In this document: piece by piece, positions 8,430-16,878 of the stretch | How positions within the stretch are numbered: the first letter of the stretch is position 1 | Layout of the letters: each line of letters starts with the position of its first letter | From: PWQG01 sp050486205 | Lineage (GTDB): Bacteria; Pseudomonadota; Gammaproteobacteria; Pseudomonadales; Pseudohongiellaceae | NCBI GenBank assembly: GCA_050486205.1 | Contig: JBJHCW010000005.1 | Span: 62,001-126,000 of the forward strand | Direction: 5' to 3' | Length of the DNA: 64,000 nt | The notes under the pieces: generated by a model | Databases searched by the model: none | Seen by the model: the letters and a program-made list of their open reading frames with translations, nothing else | What the model was told of the DNA's origin: nothing | Program-made: the position numbers and the translations under genes

Positions 8430-10286
8430 GTGCCAGCACAAAGCCCTACAGCCATTACTACCCTGGAAACGGATATAGCCATAGTGGGTGGAGGCGGGGC
8501 GGGCCTGCGCGCCGCCATCGCAGCTGCCGAGCGCAATCCCTCTCTGAATATCGCACTGATATCCAAGGTCTATCCCATGCGCTCGCACACAGTTGCCGCC
8601 GAAGGTGGCGCCGCGGCTGTGACCCTGGGTGACGACAGTGCCGACGCGCATTTTCACGACACCGTGACTGGGGGCGACTGGCTGGTGGAGCAGGGCGTTG
8701 CTGACTATTTTGTACGCAATGCCTATCGGGAACTGGTGCAACTGGAACACTGGGGTTGCCCCTGGAGTCGCAAGGACAACGGTGATGTACAGGTACGTCG
8801 CTTTGGTGGTATGAAGAATCAGCGCACCTGGTTTGCGACCGACAAAACCGGTTTTCACATCCTGCATACCCTGTTCCAGACCTCAATGAAGTTCCCGAAC
8901 ATCCAGCGACTGGACGAGTATTTTGTGCTGGACCTGGTGGTGGCCGAGGGGCAGATTGCCGGCGTGCTGGCGCTGCAGATCAACAGTGGTCAACTGGTCT
9001 GTGTGCGCGCCAAAAGTGTGATACTGGCCACTGGCGGCGCCGGACGCCTGTTTCACCACAATACCAATGCCGGCATTGTCACCGGTGAAGGCATGGCCAT
9101 GGCCTACCGGCACGGGGTTGCCCTGCGTGATATGGAATTTGTGCAGTACCATCCCACCGGGCTGCCCGGCTCAGGCATTCTGATCACCGAGGCTTGCCGC
9201 GGAGAAGGAGGTGTGCTGCTCAACCGGGACGGTCACCGTTACCTGCAGGACTACGGTCTGGGTCCGGAAACACCGCTGGGCAAACCGCAGAACAAGACCA
9301 TGGAGCTTGGTCCCAGAGACCGACTGTCCCAGGCGTTCTGGCATGAACAGCAGCAGGGTCGTACGGGCGAGTACCATGGTCATGCCGTGGTCCATCTGGA
9401 CCTGCGCCACCTGGGCGCCAGACATCTGGACGAACGCCTGCCGATGATCTCGGAGCTGGCCCGCGCCTACGTCAATGTGGACCCGGTGACAACGCCGATT
9501 CCCGTGCGCCCGGCTGTACACTACACCATGGGAGGCATCACCACCGATGCGCAGTGCGCCACCGGCATTGGTGGGCTGTATGCAGCCGGAGAGTGCGCCT
9601 CGGTCGGGCTGCACGGTGCCAATCGTCTGGGCTCCAATTCCCTGTCCGAGCTGCTGGTGTTTGGTCGTGTGGCAGGGGAGCAGGCAGCGCTGGACTCAGA
9701 AAAGCGGGCATTGGTTGCTGAAAGCAGCTGCTTGCCAGCGATCAGCGCCTGGGAAGCCAGGCTCGACCACCTGATGAGCGGTACGACTACAGAATCGGTC
9801 AGTGTCTTGCGTGAGCAGATGACCCTGGCCATGGAGCAGGGCTGCGGTATTTTCCGGAACAAAGAAGGCTTGCAACAATGTCTCGATACGCTGCTGAGCC
9901 TGCGGTCGCGTTTCAAAGGCCTGCGTACACATGACCGCAGTCGCGTATTCAACGCTGAGCTGCTGCAATTGATTGAGCTGGACCACGGGCTGGATCTGGC
10001 CATGGCCGTGTGTAGCGGCGCATTGGCGCGCAAGGAATCGCGTGGTGCCCATCAGCGCCTGGAGCCTGAAATGCAACAACGCAACGACAACGAATTCCTG
10101 CAACACTCCCTGGCCATTCATCAGGCCGACGAGTTGCCACAGATCAGCTGGCAATCCGTGGATACCAGTCGCCTGGCGCCCGGCGAACGCGTTTATGGGC
10201 AAGCTGGCGCCTTGGCTGCTGATCGCCCGGCTATTGGCCCCTCAGTCACTGGCCCCGGGGCCGCCGACAGGGAAAGCCTGTCATGA
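8430..10286 (+). CDS. frdA: Fumarate reductase flavoprotein subunit
   Basis: Catalytic flavoprotein that reduces fumarate to succinate, or the reverse (618 aa). The dinucleotide-binding GGGGAG is at about 20-25. His53 in RSHTVAAEGG is the expected covalent FAD attachment. Substrate motifs HPTGLPGSG and GANRLGSNSLSE and the family C-terminus follow. GTG 8430 is preceded by GAGGAG. It overlaps frdB by four bases (ATGA), indicating translational coupling. Four separate genes with two small anchors indicate the Frd rather than the Sdh type. SdhA is the alternative; the frdC/frdD-like anchors favour Frd. Confidence 0.92.
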   Translation: MPAQSPTAITTLETDIAIVGGGGAGLRAAIAAAERNPSLNIALISKVYPMRSHTVAAEGGAAAVTLGDDSADAHFHDTVTGGDWLVEQGVADYFVRNAYRELVQLEHWGCPWSRKDNGDVQVRRFGGMKNQRTWFATDKTGFHILHTLFQTSMKFPNIQRLDEYFVLDLVVAEGQIAGVLALQINSGQLVCVRAKSVILATGGAGRLFHHNTNAGIVTGEGMAMAYRHGVALRDMEFVQYHPTGLPGSGILITEACRGEGGVLLNRDGHRYLQDYGLGPETPLGKPQNKTMELGPRDRLSQAFWHEQQQGRTGEYHGHAVVHLDLRHLGARHLDERLPMISELARAYVNVDPVTTPIPVRPAVHYTMGGITTDAQCATGIGGLYAAGECASVGLHGANRLGSNSLSELLVFGRVAGEQAALDSEKRALVAESSCLPAISAWEARLDHLMSGTTTESVSVLREQMTLAMEQGCGIFRNKEGLQQCLDTLLSLRSRFKGLRTHDRSRVFNAELLQLIELDHGLDLAMAVCSGALARKESRGAHQRLEPEMQQRNDNEFLQHSLAIHQADELPQISWQSVDTSRLAPGERVYGQAGALAADRPAIGPSVTGPGAADRESLS

Positions 10287-11068
10287 CCCAGACCCCACAC
10301 AGAGGTGGCGACATCCGGGCCTCCGCCATCAAACAGCTACGTGTGCGCAGATATTGTCCGGACGCTGAAGAGAATCCGGCGCCTTACTGGCAAAGTTTCA
10401 GCGTGCCCTGTGACGATACCACCTCGGTGCTTGATGCCTTGTTGCATATACAGAACCAGCAGGATCCCAGCCTGGGTTTTCGCTGGTCCTGTCGTATGGC
10501 GATCTGTGGCTCCTGCGGTTTCATGGTCAATGGCATACCGGTGCTGGGTTGCAAAACTTTCATGCGTGATTTTGGTGACGCGGTGGATATTGAACCTCTG
10601 GCCCATTTCGCCGTGGAGAAGGACCTGGTGGTGGATATGGCGATCTTTCTGAAGCACCTGCACGCCGTAAAACCCTATGTGATCCGTGAGCAAAGTGATG
10701 GCACACCGCTCGCAGAACCGCAACCGCTGCGCCAGACACCGACACAGATGGCGCGCTACAGGCACTACGCCGACTGCATCAATTGTGGACTGTGTTATGC
10801 CGCCTGCCCGCAGTTCGGGCTGAATCCGGAATTTCTGGGCCCGGCCGCACTCACCCTGGCTCATCGTTACAATCTGGACAGCCGCGATGAGGGCAAGCAG
10901 CAGCGCATGCCCATGCTCAATCAGGACAACGGGGTATGGGGCTGCACCTTTGTCGGATTCTGCTCTGATGTATGTCCCCAGAAGCTGGACCCGGCAGCAG
11001 CGGTCAATCAGGGCAAGGTTGCTTCCGCCATCGATTTTGTCACTCACAGATTCCAGCGAGAGCGTTGA
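10283..11068 (+). CDS. frdB: Fumarate reductase iron-sulfur subunit
   Basis: Electron-transfer subunit linking the quinone site to FrdA (261 aa). The [2Fe-2S] ligands are Cys70, Cys75, Cys78 and Cys90. The C-terminal ferredoxin-like domain carries CINCGLCYAAC (165-175) and a second set at 221, 227 and 231, enough for [4Fe-4S] and [3Fe-4S] clusters. All expected cysteines are present, so the protein should be functional. It overlaps frdA by four bases and frdC starts two bases after its stop. Confidence 0.93.
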   Translation: MTQTPHRGGDIRASAIKQLRVRRYCPDAEENPAPYWQSFSVPCDDTTSVLDALLHIQNQQDPSLGFRWSCRMAICGSCGFMVNGIPVLGCKTFMRDFGDAVDIEPLAHFAVEKDLVVDMAIFLKHLHAVKPYVIREQSDGTPLAEPQPLRQTPTQMARYRHYADCINCGLCYAACPQFGLNPEFLGPAALTLAHRYNLDSRDEGKQQRMPMLNQDNGVWGCTFVGFCSDVCPQKLDPAAAVNQGKVASAIDFVTHRFQRER

Positions 11069-11070
11069 AC

Positions 11071-11484
11071 ATGTCGAGCGTACAAAACCGTTCTCCACGT
11101 AAACCCTATCATCCACCGATGCCACGCAACTGGTGGACAAAGCACGGGTATTACCGTCGTTACATGCTGCGTGAGGCTACCGTACTGCCGCTGCTGTTTT
11201 TTGTCGCCTGCGTGATTGCCGGTCTGTTCAGTCTGGCCCGGGGCGAGGCGGCCTGGCTGCACTGGCAGGCGTTCATGGCCCGGCCCTGGGTACTGCTGCT
11301 CAATGCCCTGGCACTGGTCGCCAGTCTGTACCACGCCAAGACCTTTTTTGAACTGTTTCCAAGAGTCATGCCACTGCGAATTGGCAGCAAAACCCTGCCG
11401 TCGTTGTTGTTGATCATGGCGCAATGGGGCGGCACGGCTACGGTGGTGGTTGTTCTGCTGTTGATAGTGAGGTACACACAATGA
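11071..11484 (+). CDS. frdC: Fumarate reductase membrane anchor C
   Basis: Small membrane anchor (137 aa; E. coli FrdC is 131). The N-terminal PRNWWTKHGYYRRYMLREATV motif precedes three hydrophobic helices (about 45-66, 80-97 and 115-135). The ATG at 11071 immediately follows the frdB stop and gives the conserved N-terminus; an upstream in-frame start would lie inside frdB. The tail overlaps frdD by four bases. With FrdD it should form the menaquinol site; no heme-ligating histidine is evident. Confidence 0.88.
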   Translation: MSSVQNRSPRKPYHPPMPRNWWTKHGYYRRYMLREATVLPLLFFVACVIAGLFSLARGEAAWLHWQAFMARPWVLLLNALALVASLYHAKTFFELFPRVMPLRIGSKTLPSLLLIMAQWGGTATVVVVLLLIVRYTQ

Positions 11485-11858
11485 AAACCTTGCGTCGCTC
11501 TGACGAAGCCATCTGGTGGATGCTGTTCAGTGTTGGTGGTGTGTGTTTTGCGGTGGTGGTGCCCGGTGCCATTGTGGTTCTGGGTGTCCTGGGCCCATTG
11601 GGCTTGCTGCCAACAGATTCCGGCGCGCTTGTCTACGAACAGGCCAGGGCATTGATGACGGGATACTTCTGGGCCTTGCCCGGCCTGGCCTTTGTGGTGG
11701 TGGCCGTGTGCCTGCCACTTTTTCATGCGGCGCATCGTATACATCACGGTGGCCACGATTTGAAGTTGCATTGGGGCAGGGCAGGGAAGTGGTTATGTTA
11801 TGGCGGCGCTGCCGTGATTGCCGTGGTGGCGCTTTACGGGTTCTTTCGGCTGCTGTGA
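11481..11858 (+). CDS. frdD: Fumarate reductase membrane anchor D
   Basis: Second membrane anchor (125 aa; E. coli FrdD is 119). It has the family beginning RRSDEAIWWMLFSVGG, the PLGLLP turn, a second helix containing FWALPGLAF, and a terminal helix after HAAHRIHHGGHDL. ATG 11481 overlaps the frdC stop, continuing the translationally coupled series. A MocR regulator begins ten bases after the stop, so it is probably on the same transcript. Confidence 0.88.
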   Translation: MKTLRRSDEAIWWMLFSVGGVCFAVVVPGAIVVLGVLGPLGLLPTDSGALVYEQARALMTGYFWALPGLAFVVVAVCLPLFHAAHRIHHGGHDLKLHWGRAGKWLCYGGAAVIAVVALYGFFRLL

Positions 11859-11868
11859 TGAGGAGCCC

Positions 11869-13278
11869 ATGAAACTCTACGAAAAACTCGCACACGATAT
11901 TGCCGAGATGATCAAAAGCGGCGTGTTGGCCCCGGGAGAGCGCGTGCCTTCAGTGCGCCATGCCAGCCGGACCTATGGTGTGAGTGCGTCCACCATTTAC
12001 CAGGCCTACTATCTTCTGGAGAATCGCGGGCTGATTCGTTCGCGGCCGCGCTCCGGGTACTTTGTTTGCAGCCAGTCTCGCCAGTCAGTGCCCAGCGTGC
12101 AGCGTCAGCCGCACAGGGTGGTTTCAACGGTGGTGGATGTATCCGAGTTGGTCTTCACCGTTCTGGCCTCGGTGCGCGATCCGGATATTGTGCCTTTGGG
12201 GTCCGCTTTTCCCAATCCGGCGCTGTTCCCCATGCAACGGCTGAGCAAATCGCTGGCCAAGGCCACCCGGCAGATGGATCCGCGTACCCTGGTGGCGCAC
12301 CTGCCCGCTGGCAGCCTGGAATTGCGCCGACAGATTGTGCAGCGCTACGCCATTGCCGGCAACCAGGCGTCTTTTGACGAACTGGTGATCACCACCGGTG
12401 CCATGGAGGCTTTGAACCTGTGTCTGCAGGCAGTGACGGAACCCGGCGATTATGTGGCGGTGGAGTCGCCGGCCTTCTACGCCAGTCTGCAGGCGCTTGA
12501 GCGGCTCAAGCTCAAGGCAGTGGAAATACCGGTAGACGCGGACAGCGGCGTGGACCTGCAGGTGTTGGAGCAGGCCTTTGTCAGACATCCGATCAAGGCC
12601 TGTTGGTTCATGACCAGTTTCCAGAATCCCACCGGTGCCAGCATGCCCGATGACAACAAGCAGACGTTGGTCGAGTTGCTGACAAAGCATCAGGTGCCAC
12701 TGATTGAGGATGATGTTTACAATGAACTGTATTTCGGGCGCGAGCCGCCGAAGCCGGCTAAAGCCTTTGATACCGATGGCCTAGTGATGCACTGTAGCTC
12801 GTTTTCCAAGAATCTGGCGCCGGGCTACCGTGTGGGTTGGGTTGCGGCGGGCCGTTATGCCCGGCAGATCGAGCGCTTGAGGCAGATGACCACACTGTCG
12901 GTGTCCACGCCCGCGCAGGCAGGTATTGCTGATTATCTGCAGTTTGGTGGTTTTGACCGACATCTGCGAACGCTGCGACACAAGCTTGAAGTACAACAGA
13001 ACGTCATGCGCGCGGCCATTGATCAGTATTTTCCGGACTCCACCCGGGTGTCCCGTCCGCAAGGTGGCTATTTTCTGTGGCTGGAGCTGCCCAAGGGGAT
13101 TGATTCATTGGAGTTCCTGAAACTGGCGCTGGCGCAGAACATCAGTATTGCGCCAGGCCCCATTTTTTCCGCCAAACGTGCTTTTGGCAGTTGTCTGCGC
13201 CTGAACTACGGCGCACCCGCGCAGACGGCGCTGGTACCGGCCGTCGAGACCCTGGGCCGTCTGGCGCATCGCATCTGA
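11869..13278 (+). CDS. MocR-type GntR regulator with aminotransferase domain
   Basis: PLP-dependent transcription regulator (469 aa). The GntR winged-helix DNA-binding part occupies about 1-70 (GERVPSVRHASRTYGVSASTIYQAYYLLE). A linker and a type I aminotransferase fold follow, with the PLP-lysine motif SSFSKNLAPGYRVGW near residues 308-322 and the PLP-aspartate region IEDDVYNELYF. ATG 11869 follows GAGGAGCCC. Placement ten bases behind frdD suggests control linked to the frd operon, but MocR proteins regulate varied targets (PLP, GABA, taurine), so the ligand and target are unknown. Confidence 0.85.
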   Translation: MKLYEKLAHDIAEMIKSGVLAPGERVPSVRHASRTYGVSASTIYQAYYLLENRGLIRSRPRSGYFVCSQSRQSVPSVQRQPHRVVSTVVDVSELVFTVLASVRDPDIVPLGSAFPNPALFPMQRLSKSLAKATRQMDPRTLVAHLPAGSLELRRQIVQRYAIAGNQASFDELVITTGAMEALNLCLQAVTEPGDYVAVESPAFYASLQALERLKLKAVEIPVDADSGVDLQVLEQAFVRHPIKACWFMTSFQNPTGASMPDDNKQTLVELLTKHQVPLIEDDVYNELYFGREPPKPAKAFDTDGLVMHCSSFSKNLAPGYRVGWVAAGRYARQIERLRQMTTLSVSTPAQAGIADYLQFGGFDRHLRTLRHKLEVQQNVMRAAIDQYFPDSTRVSRPQGGYFLWLELPKGIDSLEFLKLALAQNISIAPGPIFSAKRAFGSCLRLNYGAPAQTALVPAVETLGRLAHRI

Positions 13279-13377
13279 TATGCTGTTTTTTTCCTGAACT
13301 GTATCTGTTTTTGTTGTCCACACGGGTTATACCCTGTACCTGTCAGATTTTCCTTAACCAGACAGGAGTACAAGTTC

Positions 13378-13983
13378 ATGGGTAAGCTTTTCAGAATGTG
13401 GCCAGCGGTCACGCTGGTGCTGTTGGCAAGCCTTTCCACCTTCAGTCATGCCGATGGTTATCTCAGTAGTGTCAAGGATTTTGAACTGGAGGATCATCTG
13501 GGCGACAGGCACACGCTTGAAGATTATGCAGAGCGTGATTTTGTTGTGATGTACATCCATGGCAGCGGTTGCCCCATTGCGCGCCTGTCGGTGGCCACCT
13601 ACCAGGAAATCCAGCAGGACTACGCGGATAGAAACATCGAATTCATGATGTTGAATTCCTTTATCCAGGATGACATCGCGCGTATCCAGCAGGAAGCCGA
13701 AGAGTTCAGTATCACTGTCCCCATTCTCAAGGACGCCGACCAGTCGGTTGCCCGTTCCATGGGTGTTGAGCGAACGGCAGAGGTGTTCATCATTGATCCG
13801 CGTACCAACGAGATCCACTTCCGCGGGCCCATCAACGACGCCCTGGGGTATGAAACCCAGCGCACACGAACCAACCACCACTATCTGCGCGATGCGCTGG
13901 AAACAGTGATGGCCGGCGGCACAGTCAATATGCGTGACATCCCTGATGCCAAAGGCTGTCTGCTTGGTTATTTCCTGAGCTGA
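13378..13983 (+). CDS. Exported redoxin / AhpC-TSA-like protein
   Basis: Thioredoxin-fold protein of 201 aa with signal peptide ending near FSHA-D. The redox region is HGSGCPIARLS (Cys about 63) with no CxxC pair; a second cysteine lies at the C-terminus in DAKGCLLGY. A lone Cys-Pro plus a C-terminal Gly-Cys is typical of redoxin-like periplasmic proteins of unknown substrate. CAGGAG precedes the ATG. It heads a run with a DUF2970 protein (11 bases later) and a DsbD-like reductase, so it may receive electrons from that reductase; this is inference. Confidence 0.75.
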   Translation: MGKLFRMWPAVTLVLLASLSTFSHADGYLSSVKDFELEDHLGDRHTLEDYAERDFVVMYIHGSGCPIARLSVATYQEIQQDYADRNIEFMMLNSFIQDDIARIQQEAEEFSITVPILKDADQSVARSMGVERTAEVFIIDPRTNEIHFRGPINDALGYETQRTRTNHHYLRDALETVMAGGTVNMRDIPDAKGCLLGYFLS

Positions 13984-13994
13984 AGGAGAGCAAC

Positions 13995-14204
13995 ATGGCG
14001 CGTTCCAGGAAATCAGACTCAAGCCCGGGTTTCTGGCAGGTCGTCCAGAGTGTAGCTGGCGCGGCCTTTGGTGTGCAGTCCCGGCGCCGGCGCGAGGGTG
14101 ATTTTGCCTCATCCAGTCCCTGGCCGTTTGTTGTGGCCGGCTTGTTGTTTACCGCCATGTTTATTGGTGTGTTGATGTTCGTTGTGCAGTTGGCACTGGG
14201 CTGA
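13995..14204 (+). CDS. DUF2970 small membrane protein
   Basis: A 69-residue protein matching the DUF2970 pattern: an N-terminal amphipathic part with FWQVVQSVAGAAFGVQS, basic residues, REGDF, then one membrane helix (FVVAGLLFTAMFIGVLMFVVQL). The family is common in proteobacteria and has no known function. AAGGAGAG precedes the ATG. It lies between the redoxin and the DsbD-like gene and is probably cotranscribed with them. Confidence 0.8.
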   Translation: MARSRKSDSSPGFWQVVQSVAGAAFGVQSRRRREGDFASSSPWPFVVAGLLFTAMFIGVLMFVVQLALG

Positions 14205-14217
14205 ACCGGAGTCGGAT

Positions 14218-15915
14218 ATGCGATGTAGTCTGATGTGCTGGTCAGTACTGATATGCCTGGCAATGGTGGGAACTTCCGCCCATGCCCAGGTGTATCACGG
14301 CGAAGAGATGGACGTGGAGCTGATCGCCGAATCACAGCATGTGGTTCCCGGTGGAACGCTATGGACAGCCATCCGTCTGGATCCCAGCGACGGTTGGCAC
14401 ACTTATTCGAAATGGCCTGGCGACAGTGGTGATGCCACCATGATTCATCGCTGGGACTTGCCTGAAAGTGCTCAGGCTGGCGACATCCAATGGCCGGTAC
14501 CCCACTGGTTACCATTCCCGGGCACTGATCTGGTTACTTTCTCCTACAAGGAAGAAGTGCTGTTGATGGTACCCATCCAGGTGCCGGCCAATTTTCAGGG
14601 TGCCGAATTTCCGATGACGGCACATGTGGAATGGCAGGTCTGTGATCTGATCTGTTTGATTGGAGAGGCTGAGGTCAGTCTGACACTTCCCGTGGCTGGC
14701 AGGGATGTGAGAGCGGAATCGAAGTGGGCAAATGCCTTTGCCGCCACACGTGATACCTTGCCCATGCAGGATCACAGCATTGAGGCCCTGTTTGCATTGG
14801 ATGGCGATCGCGTCAGTTTCTCCTTCGTTTCTGATGATCAGCGTTTCGCCAGCGCGCAGGATGCCTGGTTCTTCCCTGAGCAGCGACGTGTGCTGAGACC
14901 CGGACCTCTGCGGGATGTCGTGTTGTATCCCGCTGCGGTTCAGGTCGTCCACGAGCAACCACGCAGAATGCAGCAGGACCTGCAGCAGGTCCGGGGTCTG
15001 CTGGCCGTGCAGGGCAGCAATGGCACAGTGCGCGCCTATGAAATCACGGCAGGGCCAAGTAGCGCCAATGCACAGGCAGCAGTGATAGCTGCGGCTGGTC
15101 AACCCGGGTCTGGCAGCGAAGCGGGAAGCGGGCAGCGCATGCTCATGATTGTAATGTTTGCTCTCGTGGGCGGCCTAATTCTGAACCTGATGCCCTGTGT
15201 GTTTCCGGTTCTGTCCCTGAAAGTGTTAAACCTGACATCCAAAAGTGGTGCCAGCAATCTGCAGTACCGATTGCATGGTCTGGCCTATACGGCCGGTATC
15301 GTGGCGGCATTCATGGTTCTGGCCTCGGTACTGCTGGCACTGCGCGCCAGTGGGCAGGCAGTGGGTTGGGCTTTTCAGCTTCAGTCACCCTGGTTTGTGG
15401 CTTCGCTGGTCATCCTGTTCTTCATGATGGGTTTGAGCCTGTCCGGCGTCTACGAGCTGGGTACTCGCTTTATGGGTGTTGGTAGCAGCCTGGTCGAAAC
15501 CAAAGGTTACAAATCTTCCTTTTTCACCGGTGTGCTGGCAACGGTAGTGGCCAGTCCCTGCACGGCGCCGTTTATGGGTGCTGCACTGGGCTTTGCCCTG
15601 TCCCAGTCATGGCTGGCCGCCATGGTTGTATTCGCGGCGCTGGGCGTCGGTATGGCATTGCCCTTTCTGATTCTGTCGTTCAGCCCGCGGCTGATGAAAT
15701 ATATGCCAGGACCCGGTCAGTGGATGGTGACCTTCAAGGAATTCATGGCCTTTCCGATGTATGCCACTGCGCTGTGGTTGCTGTGGGTGTTCGGCCTGCA
15801 GACGGGCCTGAATGCCATGATTGCCCTGGCATCTGCCGCCTTGTTGGTAGCATTGGCGCTGTGGCTACTGCAGAAAGGTAGACAAGGCGCTGGCAGCTGG
15901 AGTGGTGCGAACTGA
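14218..15915 (+). CDS. DsbD/ScsB-like transmembrane thiol reductase lacking a thioredoxin domain
   Basis: Membrane protein of 565 aa resembling ScsB/DsbD, which carry electrons from cytosolic thioredoxin to periplasmic thiol proteins. A signal peptide ends near AHAQ. The large periplasmic domain (about 22-300) includes the pair CDLIC. The membrane core has the redox cysteines in MPCVFPVL and SPCTAPFMG. About seven helices are visible; then the protein ends at GRQGAGSWSGAN, without the eighth helix and C-terminal CxxC thioredoxin domain expected in the family. ATG 14218 opens on the signal peptide; the 14182 reading adds none. The upstream redoxin may replace the missing domain. Confidence 0.78.
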   Translation: MRCSLMCWSVLICLAMVGTSAHAQVYHGEEMDVELIAESQHVVPGGTLWTAIRLDPSDGWHTYSKWPGDSGDATMIHRWDLPESAQAGDIQWPVPHWLPFPGTDLVTFSYKEEVLLMVPIQVPANFQGAEFPMTAHVEWQVCDLICLIGEAEVSLTLPVAGRDVRAESKWANAFAATRDTLPMQDHSIEALFALDGDRVSFSFVSDDQRFASAQDAWFFPEQRRVLRPGPLRDVVLYPAAVQVVHEQPRRMQQDLQQVRGLLAVQGSNGTVRAYEITAGPSSANAQAAVIAAAGQPGSGSEAGSGQRMLMIVMFALVGGLILNLMPCVFPVLSLKVLNLTSKSGASNLQYRLHGLAYTAGIVAAFMVLASVLLALRASGQAVGWAFQLQSPWFVASLVILFFMMGLSLSGVYELGTRFMGVGSSLVETKGYKSSFFTGVLATVVASPCTAPFMGAALGFALSQSWLAAMVVFAALGVGMALPFLILSFSPRLMKYMPGPGQWMVTFKEFMAFPMYATALWLLWVFGLQTGLNAMIALASAALLVALALWLLQKGRQGAGSWSGAN

Positions 15916-16006
15916 CCGTTACAAGGACATTGCGGAGGTGATTACGATTCTGTGCGATCTAATGTATTCTTGAGCTGACACTTGCAGGATATCAAGGAGA
16001 CTGTAG

Positions 16007-16351
16007 ATGGCTTACAACCGTAATCACGCACGCGCTCTCTGTTCGGATAGCGAGTTCAAACTGTTCACTGCCAGCCTGAGTGATGAAATCACCGGCCATA
16101 GTCCCGCGCAGCTGCGCAACAAGATTGAGCGTGCGCGCAAGTTGCGGGACAAGTATCGGGACCTGGTCAAGCGACAACGTTTGAGCAATCGCGAGCGAAC
16201 CGGCAGCAAGAAGGGCGATCGGCTTGACAGCAATGCACGCACGGAGGACAAGGTCAAATTGTTCAGCGAGGCACTGGCCCGCTTCGAGGCGCGTGCAGAA
16301 AAAGTGGATGCGGCAGCGAAACGAAAGGCTGCATCGTCGGGCAGAGCCTGA
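16007..16351 (+). CDS. Conserved hypothetical basic protein
   Basis: A 114-residue, highly charged cytosolic protein, predicted mostly helical. It begins with ARALCSDSEFKLF and has a basic stretch (AQLRNKIERARKLRDKYRDL), a lysine-rich linker, then a second helix and an alanine/lysine tail. Proteins of this pattern occur in other gammaproteobacteria, but I know no function. AAGGAG lies eight bases upstream of the ATG. The gene is followed closely by the terminator at 16366-16396. Nucleic-acid binding is possible from charge alone. Confidence 0.65.
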   Translation: MAYNRNHARALCSDSEFKLFTASLSDEITGHSPAQLRNKIERARKLRDKYRDLVKRQRLSNRERTGSKKGDRLDSNARTEDKVKLFSEALARFEARAEKVDAAAKRKAASSGRA

Positions 16352-16365
16352 CCAAACCACGGCTC

Positions 16366-16396
16366 AAAAAAACGCACCCGAAGGTGCGTTTTTTTT
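16366..16396. terminator. Bidirectional intrinsic terminator
   Basis: An eight-base stem AACGCACC / GGTGCGTT (16371-16378 with 16383-16390) has a four-base loop, followed by Ts on the plus strand; a matching A run before the stem makes Ts on the minus strand. Read from the minus strand the loop is the very stable UUCG. It ends the gene at 16007-16351 and the convergent cold-shock gene. Confidence 0.9.
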
Positions 16397-16401
16397 GCGC
16401 A

Positions 16402-16457
16402 GTAATCATTGGGCAGAAGCAGCCTGCCGGAGGCAGGAGCTGCTTCGCCATGATTAC
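16402..16457 (-). repeat. Long imperfect hairpin at the cold-shock gene 3' end
   Basis: GTAATCAT (16402-16409) pairs with ATGATTAC (16450-16457), and inside it GAAGCAGC-CTGCC pairs with GGCAGG-AGCTGCTTC with small bulges. The outer arm includes the stop codon of the cold-shock gene. No T run follows on the minus strand, so it looks more like an mRNA 3' stabiliser ahead of the true terminator at 16366-16396. Confidence 0.6.
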
Positions 16458-16663
16458 ATGGCTACAATGTTTTCAGCCTGCAGACCTTTGGGGCCTTGCG
16501 TCACTGAGAATTGCACAGCCTGACCTTCGGTCAGAGTCTTGAATCCAGTGCTGGCAATTGCGCTGAAATGTGCGAACACATCTGCGCCATCCTGCTGCTC
16601 GAGAAAACCAAAACCTTTAGCTTCGTTAAACCACTTGACAGTACCGGTTACAGTATTAGACAT
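16454..16663 (-). CDS. CspA-family cold-shock protein
   Basis: Single cold-shock domain of 69 aa, the usual size. The RNA-binding motifs are KGFGFL (RNP1) and VFAHFSAI (RNP2, with Ala where Val is commoner), after GTVKWFNEAKG. It should act as an RNA chaperone. The ribosome site is a modest AGGA in an AU-rich leader. An upstream region of roughly 155 bases without a gene suggests the long, structured 5' leader of cold-induced csp mRNAs. Which paralogue (cspA, C, D or E) cannot be told. Confidence 0.95.
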   Translation of the reverse strand: MSNTVTGTVKWFNEAKGFGFLEQQDGADVFAHFSAIASTGFKTLTEGQAVQFSVTQGPKGLQAENIVAM

Positions 16664-16852
16664 AATAAAAATCCTGAAATAAAAATATAAATTAGCTTAA
16701 AAATAGTTTTAAGCGGAATTCGGAGAGAAAATAACTGATATTAAGACGACAGGACGGAGATAATTACGAATAATTCTGCTACGAAGTGAAGATCTAAAAT
16801 ACTATTTGCTATCCAACGCCGACCAGACTACTCCTATTTGGCGCCAAGTCAA
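16664..16852 (-). promoter_or_regulatory. Candidate promoter and long 5' leader of the csp gene
   Basis: On the minus strand TTGACT (16852-16847) is followed after 16 bases by TAGTCT (16830-16825), putting a start near 16818 and a leader of about 155 nt, close to the well-known cspA leader length. The leader is AU-rich with runs of A and T near the start codon. The -10 match is weak, so the exact start is uncertain. A TTGGCGCCAA palindrome lies in the spacer. Confidence 0.4.
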
Positions 16853-16878
16853 CCAATCATTTTCAAAGCCACACTTTT

